A stretch of DNA of 64,000 nucleotides from Macrococcus equipercicus (GCF_004359525.2 NZ_SCWC02000001.1:186001-250000); one strand, 5' to 3'. Positions 50,319 through 60,127 are shown, numbered from the stretch's first letter. Made by a program: numbers and translations. The notes: generated by a model from the letters alone, not told the origin.

Positions 50319-51276
50319 AGTATTGATCACACGTGCAGTTCCTGAACGGTTTTTAGAAGACTTGAGGCAGACAGCTGAAGTCACCGTATATCCGGAAGAA
50401 CTGAAACCGATGACCCGTGAACAGTTTCTTGACGAGAGTAAAGATAAAACAGTCGTCATTACGATGCTGAGCGACCGGGTGGATCAGGAATTTATGGATC
50501 ACTGCCCTGAATTAAAGGCTGTCATCAATCTTGCGGTCGGTTACGACAACATTGATCTTGACTATGCTGCAGCAAAAGGAATCATCGTCTGCAATACGCC
50601 GGACGTGCTCACTGAGACAACCGCAGAGCTTGCTTTCACCTTGATGCTTGTCACAGCGCGCCGCATCATTGAAGCGGCACAGATGGTTCAGGACGGCCGC
50701 TGGATCGGCTGGGCCCCGTACTTAATGGCCGGTCAGGATGTTTACGGCAAAACAGTCGGGATTTACGGCATGGGTGCTATCGGACGGGCATTTGCACGCC
50801 GCTGCAGCGGCTTCGGCATGACTATTTTGTATCATAACCGGTCGCGTCAAGAAGCAGCAGAGAGCGAGTTAGGGGTAAAGTATGCTGACTTCGACGAACT
50901 GATCACAACGAGTGATTATGTCGTCTGTACAGCGCCGTTGACTGCCGAGACAGCAGGCAAGTTCAACAAAGACGTGTTCAGCCGGATGAAAGAAGATGCC
51001 ATATTCATTAATATCGGCCGCGGCGGACATGTCATCGAGGAAGATTTACTGCATGCGGTGCAGCACCGTGAGATTCTTGCGGCAGGGCTCGATGTGCTGG
51101 CTGAAGAACCTATCAACAAGGACCATTCATTTCTGGCGGAGCCGAATATTGTGGTGTTACCTCACATCGGCAGTGCATCTGTCGAAACTAGAGATGCGAT
51201 GATTCAACTCTGCGTGGACAATGCACGGCGTATCATAAATGGTGAGCAGCCGTTAACACCTGTAAAGATGAACTGA
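50311..51276 (+). CDS. D-2-hydroxyacid dehydrogenase
   Basis: A 321-residue NAD(P)-dependent enzyme of the glyoxylate/hydroxypyruvate reductase (GyaR/GhrB) type. Rossmann motif [15 protein letters not shown], catalytic arginine in [10 protein letters not shown], glutamate in LAEEPI and histidine in LPHIGSA. GGGGGAG supports ATG 50311; the ATG at 50287 is inside yutF. It reduces a 2-ketoacid; exact substrate unknown. It ends at a bidirectional terminator facing the formate dehydrogenase operon. Confidence 0.9.
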   Translation: MSKVLITRAVPERFLEDLRQTAEVTVYPEELKPMTREQFLDESKDKTVVITMLSDRVDQEFMDHCPELKAVINLAVGYDNIDLDYAAAKGIIVCNTPDVLTETTAELAFTLMLVTARRIIEAAQMVQDGRWIGWAPYLMAGQDVYGKTVGIYGMGAIGRAFARRCSGFGMTILYHNRSRQEAAESELGVKYADFDELITTSDYVVCTAPLTAETAGKFNKDVFSRMKEDAIFINIGRGGHVIEEDLLHAVQHREILAAGLDVLAEEPINKDHSFLAEPNIVVLPHIGSASVETRDAMIQLCVDNARRIINGEQPLTPVKMN

Positions 51277-51300
51277 ATCAAATTTAAATCTCTGCAAAAA

Positions 51301-51331
51301 AAGACCGAAGCTATAAGCTTCGGTCTTCTTT
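51301..51331. terminator. Bidirectional terminator between convergent genes
   Basis: AAGACCGAAGCT (51301-51312) and AGCTTCGGTCTT (51316-51327), with A before and T after. Confidence 0.92.
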
Positions 51332-51333
51332 AG

Positions 51334-51984
51334 TTACTTTCTAAGCAGCAGGACACATGCGGAAAGTGCGACTGCACCAGCTGCCAGTCCAAATACCATA
51401 TTCGAATTACCGGAAGATTTCTCTTTTCTCTGACTCGGCAGTTTGACTTTGCTGACATTTTTCAAGTCTCCTGTATCAGTCTGGACAGGATCGACGATGC
51501 CTTGTTCAACCTTTAGGTCATCAGCGTCGTAACCAAATCCTTCAACGAATTTTGTCAGGAAAAGTGCGCCTTCAATAAAGTCACGGCTTACGAGTACTTT
51601 CAGCAGGCTGAACACGCCGAGTGTTTTATTGTGGTTAGTCGACAGTTCAAATCCTTTGTTGATTTTCAGAATCATCGGCTCAAGCTCTCCGAACTTGAAC
51701 TTACCGAGCCCTTGAGCGAGAAGCAGCCCATTACGGATCGCTTTATCAAGCTCTGTCTCGTTAAGCGCTTTAAGGACACGTGTCAGTATAGGGTCACTTT
51801 TTGCGAGCGCCGCATTCAAGGCATTGAACACTTCATGGTCATCCAGTTGATCCATCAGACGGAACAGCTTAAGCAGTGTATCTTTATGCATCATCAGCTG
51901 CTGTTCAAGCTCACGGAGTTCCTGCTCACGTAATTGGTCAACATCGACTTCTGTTCTTCTGATGATTTTAGTAGAGTGTGCCAT
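51334..51984 (-). CDS. DUF1641 protein, partner of the formate dehydrogenase
   Basis: A 216-residue minus-strand protein of DUF1641, helical, with a C-terminal membrane anchor (NSNMVFGLAAGAVALSACVLLLRK). The pair with a formate dehydrogenase alpha-type gene is standard in Firmicutes (Bacillus yrhD next to yrhE); its role there is unclear. Its ATG shares a base with the upstream stop (TAATG), so translation is coupled. The terminator after the 2-hydroxyacid dehydrogenase gene ends it. Confidence 0.85.
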   Translation of the reverse strand: MAHSTKIIRRTEVDVDQLREQELRELEQQLMMHKDTLLKLFRLMDQLDDHEVFNALNAALAKSDPILTRVLKALNETELDKAIRNGLLLAQGLGKFKFGELEPMILKINKGFELSTNHNKTLGVFSLLKVLVSRDFIEGALFLTKFVEGFGYDADDLKVEQGIVDPVQTDTGDLKNVSKVKLPSQRKEKSSGNSNMVFGLAAGAVALSACVLLLRK

Positions 51985-54950
51985 TATTTTCCACCTCGTC
52001 TTTCTTTCACGATATCACCCGGGAAGGCATAATCAGGGCGTGCCCATTTCTGCTGGATGTTCACCCCGTACTGCGGCACAGGTGAACCATAACGGAAGTT
52101 AGATTTTGGAAGCGGTGATTTGCCGCCGCGTTCAAGAATGATCAGTTTAGCTTTTGTTTCCTTGTAAGCAGGTGTAGAAGTATTTTTATCCGCAATTGAG
52201 CTGGACAGCAAGTTGATCGCGGCATCGCCTGAATCATTCATCGGTAAGTATACTTCTTTGCCGTAGACGCGGTCTGTGACAAGTGCCTTGACGTCAACTT
52301 TGCCGTACGGAGACTGCAGACGGACGAGAGTGCCATCTTCAATGCGGCGTTCTGCTGCAAGTTCGTGTGATACTTCAAGGAATGTTTCCGGTGTTTCGCT
52401 TGTCAAGCCGGCAACTTTGTATGTCATGTTTCCTTCATGGAAGTGCTCCAGCAGACGGCCGTTGTTGACGTGAATATCATATTCTTCAGCATATTCTGTC
52501 GGCGGCGTCCAGTCGACCGGGAACAGGATCGCTTTTTTATCATCAAATGGGAAGCCGTCTGTAAAGAGCAGCGGTGTATCTGTGCCATCAGCATTGACCG
52601 GCCACTGCAGACTATTGAATCCTTCTAATCTATCATAGCTCACACCCGCATAAATCGGTGTTAACGCAGCGATTTCATCCATGATCTGTGATGGATCTGA
52701 ATAATTCCAGCCGGCGCCGAGGTGATTCGCAATCTCCTGGATGATCACCCAGTCCGGTTTAGAGCCTTCAAGTGGTTCAAGCACTTGGTACAGACGCTGG
52801 ATACGGCGCTCTGTATTAGAGAAAGTTCCTGTTTTCTCAAAACTTGGTGAAGCAGGCAGTACGACGTCTGCATACTCACATGTTTTAGAGAAGAAGATGT
52901 CCTGAACGACCATGAATTTAAGTTTCTCGAAGCCTGCTCTGACATGGTTGACGTTTGAATCGACAATACCCATATCTTCACCTTTCAAGTAAAGAATATC
53001 AAGTTCACCTGAATGCATCGCATCAACCATCTGGTGGTTGTTCTGACCTTTTTGAGTATTCAGTTCAACACCCCAGGCATTATTGAACTTCTCAATCACA
53101 CCTTCATTAGTCAGCTTCTGGTAGCCCGGCAGGTGGTCAGGCATACTTCCCATATCACTTGCGCCCTGCACGTTGTTATGGCCGCGCAGTGGATAAGCAC
53201 CAGCACCTGGTTTCATATAGTTACCTGTCACAAGCAGCAGGTTGGAGATTGCTGTAGAGGCATCACTGCCTCCGCGCTGCTGAGTAATACCCATCGCCCA
53301 CATGATAACCGTAGTTTTTGCTTCGTGAATCATTGTTGCGACGTTGATCAGTTCTTCTTTAGTGAGTCCTGTATGTTCTACTGCATAATCAAGTGTATAT
53401 TTTTCAAGACTGTTGACGAATTCGCTGTAGTTATTGACATGCTGATCGATGAACGCTTTATCATGCCAGTTATTGTCGATAATGTATTTAGTGACGGCAT
53501 TTAACCAGACAAGGTCGGATGCAGGGTTAGGGCGGATGAACATGTCTGCCCGTTCAGCAAGCTCGTGTTTACGGATGTCTGAGACGAGCAGTTTTGAGCC
53601 GCGCAGTTTCTGAGCGCTCTTCACACGTGTTGCGATGACCGGATGGGCTTCTGCTGTGTTCGTACCGATACCAATGATCAGTTCAGCGCTCGCGATATCT
53701 GTGATGGAACCTGAGTCACCACCGTAACCGACTGTGCGCCATAAGCCCATAGTCGCAGGAGATTGACAGTATCTTGAACAGTTATCGACATTGTTCGTGC
53801 CGACAACAGCACGTGCCAGTTTCTGCATCAAATATGATTCTTCATTCGTACATTTTGAAGAAGTGATAAATGCCAGACGTTCTGGTCCGCGTGTTTTGAT
53901 TGTCTCTGCAAATTTGCTGGTGATTAATTCATAAGCTTCTTCCCATGTACCTTCTCTGAATTCATCGCCTTCACGAATGAGCGGCTTAGTCAGACGTTCG
54001 CCGGAGTTGACGAAATCCCAGCCGAATTTACCTTTAACACATGTTGAGATCTGGTTGGCAGGAGATTCTGGTGACGGTTCCACTTTAAGAATGTCACGGC
54101 CTTTTGTCCAGACTTCAAATGAGCAGCCGACTCCGCAGTATGTACATACGGTTTTAGTCTTCTTAATTCTATCTTGACGCATTTCTGCTTCTATATCTGA
54201 AATAGCCATGAGCGGCGTATAACCTGTTTCTACTGCTTTAGTGACATCGACGGCAGGGCGGAAAGCATCTTTAAGCATACCAGTTAAGAAGCCTGCTTCT
54301 CCTTCCATACCGACTTCCATCATTGCGTTACACGGACATACGGTTGAACAATGGCCGCAGTTGACACAAGATGAATCGTCGATAGGATTACCATCTTTAC
54401 CATCCCAGAGAACTCTAGGACGTTCAAGTGTCCAGTCAATCATCAGCGTTTCATTGACCTGAACGTTCTGGCACGCCTGAACACAGCGGCCGCAGAGAAT
54501 GCACTGGTCAGGATCGTAGCGGTAGAACTTACCTCTATTGACCGGTGCGCCTTTAGGAGACTGATGCGTTGCCTGATGGTCGATTTTTAACTGCTTAACT
54601 GTATTATGGACGGTACAGTTACCGTTGTTGAAATCACATACTGTACAATAAAGTTCATGATTGTGCAGCACGCGGTCCATCGCAATCATCTGTGCTTCGA
54701 ATGCTTCACTGGTGCCTGTCTTGACGACGTCACCTTCTTTTAGCTGTGTGCTGCATGAGCGTACGAGTTCCCCGTTAACTTCAATAATACATGCATCACA
54801 CGTTTCGATCGGACCAAGGTCTGAGTGGAAGCAGAGAGATGGTACATCAATGCCCTGCCATCTCAAGTATTCCAGTAAATTGGTCTGTACCGGTAATTCA
54901 AGCTGCTTACCATTCAAAGTAATAGTGACGACTTGAGTTGTTTCGTTCAT
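51984..54950 (-). CDS. fdhA: Molybdopterin-dependent formate dehydrogenase-like subunit
   Basis: A 988-residue enzyme. It has an N-terminal 2Fe-2S domain (CFHSDLGPIETCDACIIEV), 4Fe-4S ferredoxin motifs CILCGRCVQACQNV and CVNCGHCSTVCPC, the 4Fe-4S/Mo-bis-MGD core CTYCGVGCSFEV near residue 270, and the active site NNVDNCSRYCQSPATMG. The residue in the selenocysteine place is cysteine, and the usual following histidine is glutamine, as I recall for staphylococcal relatives. It probably oxidises formate with NAD. GAGGGG precedes the ATG at 54950. Confidence 0.9.
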   Translation of the reverse strand: MNETTQVVTITLNGKQLELPVQTNLLEYLRWQGIDVPSLCFHSDLGPIETCDACIIEVNGELVRSCSTQLKEGDVVKTGTSEAFEAQMIAMDRVLHNHELYCTVCDFNNGNCTVHNTVKQLKIDHQATHQSPKGAPVNRGKFYRYDPDQCILCGRCVQACQNVQVNETLMIDWTLERPRVLWDGKDGNPIDDSSCVNCGHCSTVCPCNAMMEVGMEGEAGFLTGMLKDAFRPAVDVTKAVETGYTPLMAISDIEAEMRQDRIKKTKTVCTYCGVGCSFEVWTKGRDILKVEPSPESPANQISTCVKGKFGWDFVNSGERLTKPLIREGDEFREGTWEEAYELITSKFAETIKTRGPERLAFITSSKCTNEESYLMQKLARAVVGTNNVDNCSRYCQSPATMGLWRTVGYGGDSGSITDIASAELIIGIGTNTAEAHPVIATRVKSAQKLRGSKLLVSDIRKHELAERADMFIRPNPASDLVWLNAVTKYIIDNNWHDKAFIDQHVNNYSEFVNSLEKYTLDYAVEHTGLTKEELINVATMIHEAKTTVIMWAMGITQQRGGSDASTAISNLLLVTGNYMKPGAGAYPLRGHNNVQGASDMGSMPDHLPGYQKLTNEGVIEKFNNAWGVELNTQKGQNNHQMVDAMHSGELDILYLKGEDMGIVDSNVNHVRAGFEKLKFMVVQDIFFSKTCEYADVVLPASPSFEKTGTFSNTERRIQRLYQVLEPLEGSKPDWVIIQEIANHLGAGWNYSDPSQIMDEIAALTPIYAGVSYDRLEGFNSLQWPVNADGTDTPLLFTDGFPFDDKKAILFPVDWTPPTEYAEEYDIHVNNGRLLEHFHEGNMTYKVAGLTSETPETFLEVSHELAAERRIEDGTLVRLQSPYGKVDVKALVTDRVYGKEVYLPMNDSGDAAINLLSSSIADKNTSTPAYKETKAKLIILERGGKSPLPKSNFRYGSPVPQYGVNIQQKWARPDYAFPGDIVKERRGGK

Positions 54951-54996
54951 ACATAACCCCTCTTTCTATCTTATTAAAAACTTTATGCCTACCTAC

Positions 54997-55024
54997 ATTA
55001 TAGGTTTTCTTAAGATTTATACAA
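54997..55024 (-). promoter_or_regulatory. Probable promoter of the formate dehydrogenase operon
   Basis: On the minus strand TTGTAT (55024-55019), a 16-base spacer, and TATAAT (55002-54997) lie about 45 bases before fdhA. Confidence 0.6.
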
Positions 55025-55141
55025 TGAATTACATGTTTTTAGTACTTTAAATTCCATGTTCCTTAACAAAATCGCCTTTTTTTCGTGTAAAAGACAGGCA
55101 CTAATTCAAAAGAAATAATTAACTGTTAAAGAATACCATTA

Positions 55142-55164
55142 AAAAACGGATTGCTCCGTTTTTA
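55142..55164 (-). terminator. Terminator of bioB
   Basis: AAAAACGGA (55142-55150) and TCCGTTTTT (55155-55163) form a symmetrical hairpin that overlaps the bioB stop on the minus strand. Confidence 0.8.
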
Positions 55165-56160
55165 ACTTTCTATAAGGGAAGGGTCATTTGTGAAGGCGTT
55201 CGTCTCAATTTCAAAGCCCAAATCCTGAATCATTTGATAGTCTTCTTCGTTCGGCTGGCCGTTAGTCACTAAGTAATCACCGACAAAGATGGAATTTGCC
55301 ATGTAAAGGCTCAGCGGCTGCAGTGAGCGGAGGTTGACTTCGCGTCCGCCGGAGACGCGGATTTCTTTTGTCGGATTGACGAGACGAAATAGGGCAAGGA
55401 TCTTCAGACATTTGTTCGGTGTCAGCTCATCTTTATCTTCAAACTTAGTGCCTTTAATAGCATGAAGGAAATTGACAGGAATGCTGTCGGCATTGATCTC
55501 TTTGAGCGCAAATGCCATGTTGACAATGTCTTCATCTGTTTCCCCCATGCCGCAGATCACACCGGAGCATGGCGAGATATGATTGTTTTTCATAATCTCT
55601 ATTGTATTCACACGATCCTGATAGCTATGTGTCGAGACAACTTCATCATGATAACGTTCGCTCGTATTGATGTTGTGATTATAGCGATCGACGCCTGCTG
55701 CTTTCAGCTTCTTTGCCTGTTCATCATTTGTCAGTCCGAGGCAGGCGCAGATTTTAAGTGTTGGATATTTCTCCTTGATGGTTTCAACAGCATTTGTGAC
55801 GCGGTCTACTTCACGATTCGTCGGTTTGCGGCCGCTCATGACGATGCAATAAGTTCCAATTCGGTGTTCGACAGCAGCACCGGCGCCTTTGACAAGCTGC
55901 TGTTCATCAACAAGTGCATATTGACTGCAGCCGGTGTTCGCTTTTACGGACTGCCCGCAATAGCCGCAGTCTTCAGCACAGAGGCCGCTTTTAGCATTTA
56001 AGATCATATTCAGCTTTACTTTGTTCTGATAATAATGATAGCGGACATGGTAAGCTTCATTGATTAACGTCAGCAGCTCCTTATCCTCTGTGTGTAATAT
56101 GTTGAGCGCTTCTTCTTTAGTCAGAACATACCCATCGATCACGCGTTGTCCTAATGTCAT
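55162..56160 (-). CDS. bioB: Biotin synthase
   Basis: A 332-residue radical SAM enzyme that inserts sulfur into dethiobiotin. The radical SAM cluster [11 protein letters not shown] lies near residues 61-71, with [11 protein letters not shown] and [12 protein letters not shown] the typical barrel motifs, and the auxiliary cluster arginine in [16 protein letters not shown] precedes the ATG at 56160. No other bio gene is adjacent, so it is an orphan. A BirA-type operator overlaps the upstream region. Confidence 0.96.
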   Translation of the reverse strand: MTLGQRVIDGYVLTKEEALNILHTEDKELLTLINEAYHVRYHYYQNKVKLNMILNAKSGLCAEDCGYCGQSVKANTGCSQYALVDEQQLVKGAGAAVEHRIGTYCIVMSGRKPTNREVDRVTNAVETIKEKYPTLKICACLGLTNDEQAKKLKAAGVDRYNHNINTSERYHDEVVSTHSYQDRVNTIEIMKNNHISPCSGVICGMGETDEDIVNMAFALKEINADSIPVNFLHAIKGTKFEDKDELTPNKCLKILALFRLVNPTKEIRVSGGREVNLRSLQPLSLYMANSIFVGDYLVTNGQPNEEDYQMIQDLGFEIETNAFTNDPSLIES

Positions 56161-56173
56161 TTCAATTCCCCCT

Positions 56174-56204
56174 TTGTTAACTTAAATTAATATTAAGTTA
56201 ACAA
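56174..56204 (-). promoter_or_regulatory. BirA operator upstream of bioB
   Basis: TTGTTAAC (56174-56181) and GTTAACAA (56197-56204) are perfect inverted half-sites separated by 15 bases, the known BirA biotin-repressor layout. It lies 14 bases from the bioB start, so bioB is presumably shut down by biotin. Confidence 0.85.
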
Positions 56205-56230
56205 TAACGAGGATGCAAGAAAAAATGGAC

Positions 56231-56255
56231 AAAAAAAAGACCACGACTGTGGTCT
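56231..56255 (-). terminator. Terminator of the nfu gene
   Basis: On the minus strand AGACCAC, loop AGTC, and GTGGTCT are followed by a long T run. Confidence 0.85.
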
Positions 56256-56260
56256 CTATA

Positions 56261-56503
56261 TTAAAAGACTTGTTCAACTTCAACGACACCCGGCACTTCT
56301 TCAAGAAGTGCACGCTCGATACCGGCTTTTAAAGTGATAGTAGAAGAAGGGCATGTACCGCATGCACCGAGTAGACGTAATTTGACGATACCATCTTCAA
56401 CATCGACTAACTCGCAGTCACCGCCGTCGCGCAGCAGGAATGGACGAAGTTTTTCAAGTACTTCATTGACGTGATCAAACATTGTTTGTTGTTCTGTAGT
56501 CAT
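56261..56503 (-). CDS. nfu: NifU C-terminal domain Fe-S carrier (YutI/Nfu-like)
   Basis: An 80-residue Fe-S cluster carrier consisting only of the NifU C-terminal domain. The CxxC motif is in [32 protein letters not shown] is the usual N-terminal segment. It delivers clusters from SUF to client enzymes. GGAG precedes the ATG at 56503. It is divergent from yuzD, an arrangement conserved with Bacillus yutI-yuzD. Confidence 0.93.
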   Translation of the reverse strand: MTTEQQTMFDHVNEVLEKLRPFLLRDGGDCELVDVEDGIVKLRLLGACGTCPSSTITLKAGIERALLEEVPGVVEVEQVF

Positions 56504-56583
56504 AGGAGACTCCTTTCTTTATAGCTTTGCTAATAGTATAATAACTATAGCACATTTTAGTGGAATGGTTAAGGGGGATGCAA

Positions 56584-56901
56584 GTGGATTCTATTAAAGT
56601 TAATGTTTACGGGGCTGATGCCGTCTGTGCAAGCTGTGTTAATGCACCGACATCAAAAGATATTTACGACTGGATACAGCCGAACTTAAAACGAAAGTTT
56701 GAGCAGCTCAGCTTTACTTTCAATTATATCGATATCGCAGATGGGGAAGGGCTGTCAGATTATGACCAGTCATTGCTTGAACAGATTGAGAACGATGAAC
56801 TGTTTTATCCGCTTGTAACGATGAATGATGACATCGTGGCTGACGGCTATATTCAGCTGCCGCAGCTGACTAAATACATTGACCGGACATTTATTAAGTA
56901 A
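56584..56901 (+). CDS. yuzD: YuzD-like (DUF1462) thioredoxin-fold protein
   Basis: A protein of about 105 residues. It begins DSIKVNVYGADAVCASCVNAPTSKDIYDW with the CxxC pair characteristic of DUF1462, and a later FTFNYIDIADGEGLSDYD. Probably a redox or Fe-S related protein, given its conserved pairing with nfu and NADH dehydrogenase genes. AAGGGGG favours GTG 56584; the ATG at 56578 is too close to it. It faces a convergent NADH dehydrogenase gene. Confidence 0.85.
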   Translation: MDSIKVNVYGADAVCASCVNAPTSKDIYDWIQPNLKRKFEQLSFTFNYIDIADGEGLSDYDQSLLEQIENDELFYPLVTMNDDIVADGYIQLPQLTKYIDRTFIK

Positions 56902-56902
56902 C

Positions 56903-56957
56903 TACAACTAGAACGCCTCAGTTCATGCTTCCATGGGCTGAGGCGTTCTGTTGTAGA
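56903..56957. terminator. Bidirectional terminator between yuzD and the NADH dehydrogenase-like gene
   Basis: AGAACGCCTCAG (56910-56921) and CTGAGGCGTTCT (56938-56949), flanked by complementary ACAAC and GTTGT. Confidence 0.85.
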
Positions 56958-56966
56958 TGAATGTGG

Positions 56967-58031
56967 TTAGCCGTTATGATATTTATAGAGCCATAATACG
57001 CCGGATTTCATAATTCTTGCGATACGGCCGGTCACGGTGCGGTCCATCAAGTAGGCAAAGCCTTCTTTGTCGCCTAATGAACCGATGAAGCCCTGAAGTT
57101 TCAAGTCCGGCATTTTATCAGGCAGCGGTTGACCTGCCCATTGCAGCTTCAGAATATCAACGATCTGCTCAGCCTGGACTTCAGCAAGCTGTGCACTTGG
57201 TGCATGAGGCAGCAGGGCACAGTCTCCGACAACATAGACGTTTGGATGCGTTGGAATCTGATGGTACTGATTCACGCGGACACGGCTGCCTTCACCGAAC
57301 TCCACAGGCAGGCTGCGTACGATCTCGACAGGCTGGATGCCTGCAGTCCACACGCATATATCGACATCGTGCGTGTCGTCATTATTATAAAGTTTACCCG
57401 GCTCGACTTTCACAATATTAGATTTCGGGATGACTTCCACTTGGTGTTTATCAAACCATTTCTTGACGTATTTACTCAGTTTTTCGGGGAAAGCCGGTAA
57501 AATACGCTCGCCTCTGTCAAACAGTTTAATTTTTAAGTCGGCACGTGATTCACGCAGTTCGCTTGCCAGCTCAATGCCGCTTAATCCTGCTCCGACAATA
57601 CCTACCGTACTGCCAGCTGGTAAATCTGCGATTGCCTGATAAGTTTTTCTCGCCTGTGTGATGGTCTGGATGCTGTAAGTGTAGACATCTGCACCAGGTA
57701 CATTGTGATATTTGTCTTCACAGCCAAGACCGATGATTAGTTCGTCATAATCCACTTGAGAGTCTCCAACAGAAACAATCTGCTGGTCAAGGTCGATTGC
57801 TGTAATTTCACCGAATGTCTGGTTTAATCGCTGATCTTTCGGGAACTCAAGTCTGATGTCTTTATCGGATTCTGTCCCAGCCGCAAGGGCATAGTATTCA
57901 GTTTTTAATCCTTGAAAAGGAATTCTATCGATTAAAGTAATGGTGTATTCTTCTGGTAATGCAGAGGGCAATAAGCGCTGCATTACGCGCATGTTACCAT
58001 AGCCACCGCCAAGCAGTACAAGATTTTTCAT
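56967..58031 (-). CDS. yutJ: Type II NADH dehydrogenase-like flavoprotein (YutJ-like)
   Basis: A 354-residue FAD protein on the minus strand. GGGYGNMRVMQRLL (FAD Rossmann) starts it, TVGIVGAGLSGIELASEL is the NADH-binding Rossmann motif, and YVVGDCALLPHAPSAQLAEVQAEQ the C-terminal FAD segment. It is shorter than the second copy at 58.9 kb and may be a regulator-type or alternative oxidoreductase; Bacillus has YutJ at the same place. AAAGGGG precedes the ATG. Confidence 0.88.
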   Translation of the reverse strand: MKNLVLLGGGYGNMRVMQRLLPSALPEEYTITLIDRIPFQGLKTEYYALAAGTESDKDIRLEFPKDQRLNQTFGEITAIDLDQQIVSVGDSQVDYDELIIGLGCEDKYHNVPGADVYTYSIQTITQARKTYQAIADLPAGSTVGIVGAGLSGIELASELRESRADLKIKLFDRGERILPAFPEKLSKYVKKWFDKHQVEVIPKSNIVKVEPGKLYNNDDTHDVDICVWTAGIQPVEIVRSLPVEFGEGSRVRVNQYHQIPTHPNVYVVGDCALLPHAPSAQLAEVQAEQIVDILKLQWAGQPLPDKMPDLKLQGFIGSLGDKEGFAYLMDRTVTGRIARIMKSGVLWLYKYHNG

Positions 58032-58161
58032 AATGATCCCCTTTTCTTATGAAGTCAAATTTCTACTTTTTTCAACTATCATAAATTATAATATAGATTA
58101 CAGTTAATTTGTAGCGCTTTAGTTATTGACATGGATAAAAAGTGCTTGTTTGAGGTGGAAA

Positions 58162-58398
58162 ATGAATCCAATCGTAGAGTTCTGTCTTTCTAATATGGCA
58201 GCCGGCAGTCAAAGTGTCTATGATACTTTATCCAAAGATCCCGGCGTGGACTGCCTGGAATATGGCTGTCTGACCTATTGCGGGCTGTGCAATGAACGTC
58301 TTTATGCGCTGGTCAATGGAGATGTCGTCACAGGAGAAACAGCGGATGAACTACTTAACAATATTTATAAGCATATTGAAGAAAACTGGCTATTCTAG
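58162..58398 (+). CDS. yuzB: YuzB-like (DUF1450) cysteine-rich protein
   Basis: A 78-residue protein with CLSN near the start and [21 protein letters not shown], a set of cysteines typical of DUF1450. It probably binds a metal or Fe-S cluster or acts in redox sensing; function not established. GAGGTGG supports ATG 58162. It is followed after ten bases by the IscA-like gene. Confidence 0.87.
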   Translation: MNPIVEFCLSNMAAGSQSVYDTLSKDPGVDCLEYGCLTYCGLCNERLYALVNGDVVTGETADELLNNIYKHIEENWLF

Positions 58399-58408
58399 GA
58401 GGTAAATG

Positions 58409-58768
58409 ATGAGCACTATAATATTAACAGAAGCAGCAGCCTATGAAGTCAAAGATATGATGGCAAAAAACGGCCTGCCTGATGGTTACTTGAAAGTATC
58501 GGTGAAAGGCGGCGGATGTACCGGACTGTCATACGGCATGAGCGCTGAGGAAGTACCGGGAGATAATGATGAACTGCTGAATTTCTACGGCGTCAATGTT
58601 CTCGTCGATAAAGCGGATGCACCGATATTGAACGGGACGACGATTGATTTTAAACAGTCGTTGATGGGCGGGGGTTTTGCGATCAATAATCCTAATGCGA
58701 TTGCTGCGTGCGGCTGCGGTAGTTCGTTCCGCACAAGAGATGTTGCAGGCAGCCCTGAGAATTGCTGA
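58409..58768 (+). CDS. A-type Fe-S carrier (IscA/ErpA, YutM-like)
   Basis: A 119-residue HesB/IscA family protein with the three conserved cysteines: GGGCTGLSYGM near residue 36, and ACGCGSSF at the C-terminal side. It carries clusters from SufB to target proteins. AGGAGG favours ATG 58409 over the ATG at 58406, three bases nearer. It sits with yuzB, yutJ and nfu, which together form a probable Fe-S and redox maintenance group. Confidence 0.93.
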   Translation: MSTIILTEAAAYEVKDMMAKNGLPDGYLKVSVKGGGCTGLSYGMSAEEVPGDNDELLNFYGVNVLVDKADAPILNGTTIDFKQSLMGGGFAINNPNAIAACGCGSSFRTRDVAGSPENC

Positions 58769-58837
58769 AAATGAAGTTATTAGCTTGAATAATATGCCTA
58801 TTCAAGTTATGATTACTAAGGAATCTAGTAATGGTTT

Positions 58838-58861
58838 ATGTGACTAAAATCACAATATAAT
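58838..58861 (+). promoter_or_regulatory. Rex-like operator and -10 box upstream of the NADH dehydrogenase
   Basis: ATGTGACTAAAATCACAA (58838-58855) is a near-perfect TGTGA-N6-TCACA palindrome, the Rex redox-repressor pattern. It abuts TATAAT (58856-58861), so a bound repressor would block the promoter of the NADH dehydrogenase gene. Rex senses NADH/NAD. The site is seen; Rex binding is inferred. Confidence 0.75.
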
Positions 58862-58885
58862 AATCTTAAAAGACAGGTGAATATG

Positions 58886-60103
58886 ATGAGCTTCGAAAGA
58901 AAAAAGGTTGTTGTATTAGGAGCGGGTTATGCCGGCCTTCAGACAATCGCAAAATTGCAAAAGTTAGTTTCAGCACAGGATTGTGATATTACACTGATCA
59001 ACAAAAATGAATATCACTACGAAGCGACATGGTTACATGAAGCTTCAGCAGGTACTCGCGCTTATAAAGACTGTTTATATCCAGTGGCAAGTGTCTTAGA
59101 TGCTTCTAAAGTTGACTTTGTTGCTGCAGAAGTGACTAAAATCAACCGTGATGAAAAAACTGTGGAGACGACTAACGGAACGTTCAAATTTGACATTCTT
59201 GTCGTTGCATTAGGGTTCGAATCAGAAACATTCGGCATTAAAGGAATGAAAGAACACGCGTTCCAGATTGAAAATATCAATACAGCACGCCGCATTTCAG
59301 CTCATATTGAAGAGCGCTTCGCGAACTATGCGCAGAGCACTGGCAAAGACGACAAAGACCTTGCTATACTTGTCGGCGGCGCTGGTTTCACTGGTATTGA
59401 ATTATTAGGCGAGTTAACTGAAAGAATGCCTGAGCTATGTAAAAAATATGGTATCGACCCATCTAAAGTCAAAATGACATGTGTAGAAGCAGCGCCAAAA
59501 ATGCTTCCTATGTTCTCCGATAAATTAGTGGACTATGTTGTCAACTACCTTGAAGCGCGCGGTGTTGAGTTCAAAATTGCAACACCAATCGTGGCAGCGA
59601 ACGAAAATGGTTTCGTCGTGAAGAACGGAGAGCAGGAAGAGCAGCTGTATGCTAACACTGTGATCTGGGCAGCAGGTGTTCGCGGCAGCCAGTTAATGGA
59701 AGAATCATTTGAAGGCGTTAAACGCGGCCGTATCATCGTGCGTGATGATCTGCGCATTGACGGTTATGATGATATCTTTGTTATCGGAGACTGTTCTGCA
59801 GTCATGGCTGGTGAAGGGGACAACAAACGTCCATTACCGACAACAGCACAAATTGCTATGCAGCAAGGTGAGTTCACTGCGAAACAAATCGTGAAGTTAC
59901 TGAACAACGATAAACTGGATACATTTAAATATGACGACAAAGGAACTGTGGCATCACTTGGTTCACACGACGGTGTCGGTGTTGTTTTCGGTAAAGAAAT
60001 TACAGGTAAAAAAGCTGCGTTCATGAAGAAAGTAATCGATACACGTGCACTGTTCAAAATTGGTGGTCCAGGTGTTGCTTTCAAAAAAGGTAAATTCCTG
60101 TAA
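58886..60103 (+). CDS. Type II NADH dehydrogenase
   Basis: A 405-residue membrane-associated flavoenzyme that passes electrons from NADH to menaquinone. FAD motif [17 protein letters not shown] motif [18 protein letters not shown], and a C-terminal [18 protein letters not shown] supports ATG 58886 (MSFERKK); the earlier GTG and ATG codons are too near the ribosome site. The Rex-like box just upstream suggests induction when NADH is high. Position matches Bacillus yumB. Confidence 0.94.
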   Translation: MSFERKKVVVLGAGYAGLQTIAKLQKLVSAQDCDITLINKNEYHYEATWLHEASAGTRAYKDCLYPVASVLDASKVDFVAAEVTKINRDEKTVETTNGTFKFDILVVALGFESETFGIKGMKEHAFQIENINTARRISAHIEERFANYAQSTGKDDKDLAILVGGAGFTGIELLGELTERMPELCKKYGIDPSKVKMTCVEAAPKMLPMFSDKLVDYVVNYLEARGVEFKIATPIVAANENGFVVKNGEQEEQLYANTVIWAAGVRGSQLMEESFEGVKRGRIIVRDDLRIDGYDDIFVIGDCSAVMAGEGDNKRPLPTTAQIAMQQGEFTAKQIVKLLNNDKLDTFKYDDKGTVASLGSHDGVGVVFGKEITGKKAAFMKKVIDTRALFKIGGPGVAFKKGKFL

Positions 60104-60127
60104 TAAGCCTGTCTTAATATCGATTAA

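Noticed and set aside
53013..53504. 163-codon frame opposite the formate dehydrogenase gene
   Set aside because: Antisense to conserved coding sequence and without initiation signals.
55462..56001. 179-codon plus-strand frame opposite bioB
   Set aside because: Lies wholly inside a well-supported radical SAM gene and has no ribosome site or recognisable motif.
58838..58855. CRP/FNR-type site
   Set aside because: The TGTGA-N6-TCACA pattern also fits CRP, but such regulation is not expected in Staphylococcaceae, whereas Rex and an NADH dehydrogenase target are.
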